Shown piece by piece: positions 6,509-7,643 of a stretch of DNA of 7,643 nucleotides. The notes under the pieces were generated by a model. It did not search any database, was not told the DNA's origin, and saw only the letters and a program-made list of their open reading frames with translations. Numbering within the stretch: the stretch's first letter is position 1; every line of letters starts with the position of its first letter. Position numbers and translations under genes: made by a program. Source of the DNA: Calditrichota bacterium (GTDB lineage Bacteria; Calditrichota; Calditrichia; RBG-13-44-9). The stretch lies in NCBI GenBank assembly GCA_024276455.1, contig JAJRXE010000490.1, forward strand, positions 1-7,643, given 5' to 3'.

Positions 6509-6540
6509 GTTCGGGTATTTCGCGTTTTTCACGGGCACGG
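6509..6540 (+). repeat. Short tandem repeat just beyond the comF stop codon
   Basis: Units GTTCGGGTAT, TTCGCGTTTT and TCACGGGCACGG end three bases from the comF TAA (6544-6546). This is the same unit type as the copies at 6414-6443 and 7431-7465. TTTCGCGTTT (6518-6527) is a perfect inverse of AAACGCGAAA (6432-6441) in the sfsA copy, so the two could pair. Confidence 0.6.
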
Positions 6541-6543
6541 ATT

Positions 6544-7248
6544 TTATTCAACCGGTGTGGCCAACGTTACCCCCACCACCTGTCGGGCTCCGGCTGCTTT
6601 CAACACCCGGGCGCATTCGTTCAACGTCGCGCCGGTGGTGGCCACATCGTCCACCAACGCCACGCGCTTTCCTTCCACCGCTTCCGGTCGGTTAACCCGG
6701 AAGGCCTGAAATACATTCTCGCGCCTTTCTTCCCGATTTAGCCGGGTTTGCGAGGGGGTGTTGCGGGTACGTACCAGAATTCCCTTCTGCACCCGGCCAG
6801 CGGATTCCGAAAAAATTCCCCGGGCAACCCAGACGCTCTGGTTGTACCCCCGCTCTTTCTCACGAATCTGGTGCAACGGCACCGGCAACACCGCTTCAGC
6901 ACGCATCTCAAGGCCACGTTCTGCCAACACATCCCTTGCCCGGGCGCCGATCTTCCGTGCTAGACGGGGCATTTTCTGGTATTTAAAATGGTGAATGATG
7001 GCCTGCAACACCGGATCGAATTCCCAGGCGATGTAAAGGGCGTCCAGATGGCATTCTTCCAGGCGGGCGAGCAGCTGCTCCTGCACGAACTCTGGAGCGA
7101 CCGACTTCAGGCCTGCCAAACAGTCCGAGCACACCAGCTTCCCCAGCGCACCGTCCGCCTCCACCACCTGCTGACAGGCGATGCATAGCGGCGGGTAGAA
7201 CACATCCAGCAGGGGCGCGAACACCCGCGCCAAAGGAGCGAAATCCAT
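6544..7248 (-). CDS. comF: ComF family phosphoribosyltransferase-like protein
   Basis: This 234-residue protein has the standard ComF layout. A small N-terminal zinc-ribbon has Cys22-x2-Cys25 and Cys40-x2-Cys43. The middle has HFKYQ (87-91), PVPLH (122-126) and RGYNQS (133-138). The PRPP-binding loop LVDDVATTGATL (198-209) marks the type I phosphoribosyltransferase fold. ComF/GntX proteins are needed for DNA uptake in several naturally competent bacteria. Their exact enzymatic role is unsettled, and many non-competent species also carry one. ATG (7246-7248) is the only possible start before an in-frame TAA upstream, but it has no good ribosome site. It lies 217 bases downstream of a same-strand gene, with repeats between them. 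No other competence gene is visible. Confidence 0.92.
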   Translation of the reverse strand: MDFAPLARVFAPLLDVFYPPLCIACQQVVEADGALGKLVCSDCLAGLKSVAPEFVQEQLLARLEECHLDALYIAWEFDPVLQAIIHHFKYQKMPRLARKIGARARDVLAERGLEMRAEAVLPVPLHQIREKERGYNQSVWVARGIFSESAGRVQKGILVRTRNTPSQTRLNREERRENVFQAFRVNRPEAVEGKRVALVDDVATTGATLNECARVLKAAGARQVVGVTLATPVE

Positions 7249-7320
7249 TGCAGGACCGGTTAAGTTTTCTTACCCCCACCTCCCTGCCGCCAAATTTTCC
7301 TTTGTTAAAATTTAAGAAAC

Positions 7321-7357
7321 TGCAAAGAACGCAGCGACTACCTCAAAGGACACAAAG
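7321..7357. repeat. Degenerate heptamer-type dispersed repeat (GCAAAGA-like)
   Basis: The stretch consists of GCAAAGA, ACGCAGC, GACTACC, TCAAAGG and ACACAAAG, a decayed array of roughly 7-base units of the CGCAAAGA kind. From memory, such GCAAAGACGCAAAG arrays recur in intergenic regions of many unrelated bacteria. Family membership is inference. Confidence 0.5.
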
Positions 7358-7430
7358 ATCTTTATTTCAAATTATTTTTTACAGCACCCAAGATAAAACA
7401 GAAAGAGTGTTCTATTCTACTATTTCAGAA

Positions 7431-7465
7431 TCGTTAAAATTCGTGAAAATTCGTGTTATTCGTGG
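7431..7465 (+). repeat. Tandem decamer repeat abutting the stop codon of the right-edge gene
   Basis: The units TCGTTAAAAT, TCGTGAAAAT, TCGTGTTAT and TCGTGG run in tandem and end directly at the complement of the TAA (7466-7468). This is the cleanest of the three copies in the window. Confidence 0.75.
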
Positions 7466-7643
7466 TTAAAAATGAATACTAAACCCGATCCCCGGTTCGA
7501 TGCGCTCCACCGGTTTGTAACTCACCAGGCCCGCTTCATCCACTTCCTTCACCCAGTACCAGCGGTACACCACCGTGGCCATCAGAAAAGGATTGAGCTG
7601 ATACCCCATCAGCACCGTTACCAGGGAGCGGTTGTCCAGGGTA
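7466..7643 (-). CDS. C-terminal end of a putative outer-membrane beta-barrel protein, cut by window edge
   Basis: 58 codons and a TAA are inside the window; the start lies beyond the right edge. The visible part shows alternating hydrophobic/polar strands: SLVTVLMGYQLN, FLMATVVYRWYWVKEV, and the final EPGIGFSIHF. A C-terminal aromatic residue after an alternating strand is the recognition signal of Gram-negative outer-membrane barrels (BAM complex), and the Y/W-rich strands fit that. It could be a porin-like, OmpA-like or PorV/type 9-like barrel, or a conserved hypothetical; the fragment is too short to name. Frame and codon use are consistent with the neighbouring genes (GC-rich third positions). 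It may be cotranscribed with comF, 217 bases downstream, but the repeats between argue for separate 3' ends. Confidence 0.65.
   Translation of the reverse strand, partial: TLDNRSLVTVLMGYQLNPFLMATVVYRWYWVKEVDEAGLVSYKPVERIEPGIGFSIHF

Noticed and set aside
6414..7465. The short repeats as a CRISPR array
   Set aside because: Units are 9-11 bases, tandem without spacers, and scattered at gene ends; no cas gene is present.
7248..7469. 73-codon plus-strand open frame upstream of comF
   Set aside because: It reads through two intergenic repeat arrays, giving low-complexity peptide; no ribosome site or domain.

Overview
The window looks like an ordinary chromosomal segment of a Gram-negative-type, free-living bacterium of moderate GC content with AT-rich spacers. 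The GAF/SpoIIE-type phosphatase, a convincing sigma-54 promoter, a HEAT-repeat protein, and a protein ending in a barrel-like C-terminal phenylalanine fit the Calditrichota/KSB1/FCB part of the tree. That placement is an inference, since no marker gene is present.

Left part (1-1944, minus strand): a partner-switching signalling module. Transcription would run from a GAF plus SpoIIE-type PP2C phosphatase (595-1944), to an RsbW-like anti-sigma kinase (20-445), to the first six codons of a gene cut by the window edge (1-18). That last gene has a strong Shine-Dalgarno sequence and starts one base after the kinase stop, and is probably the STAS antagonist. The expected logic is that the kinase phosphorylates and inactivates the antagonist, and the phosphatase reverses this after sensing a signal through its GAF domain.

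Middle (1945-5076): an 831-base gene-free divergent spacer holds a candidate housekeeping-type promoter for the phosphatase and, just before 2776, a near-perfect sigma-54 promoter. This drives a 593-residue HEAT-repeat protein of unknown function (2776-4557). A 519-base convergent spacer with several inverted repeats follows.

Right part (5077-7643): mobB (minus) and sfsA (plus) diverge from a spacer containing several dyad elements. A ComF-family phosphoribosyltransferase (minus) and the 58-residue C-terminal end of a putative outer-membrane beta-barrel protein (minus, cut by the right edge) follow. The 3' ends of sfsA, comF and the barrel gene each carry the same kind of short tandem repeat with units like TTCGTGAAAA. 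It starts 0-3 bases after the stop codon and has the same orientation relative to each gene. A second, heptamer-like dispersed repeat lies at 7321-7357.

I found no CRISPR array, tRNA, rRNA, insertion sequence or complete novel defence system. The most interesting items are the stop-codon-abutting repeats, the sigma-54 control of the uncharacterised HEAT protein, and the partner-switch module continuing beyond the left edge.
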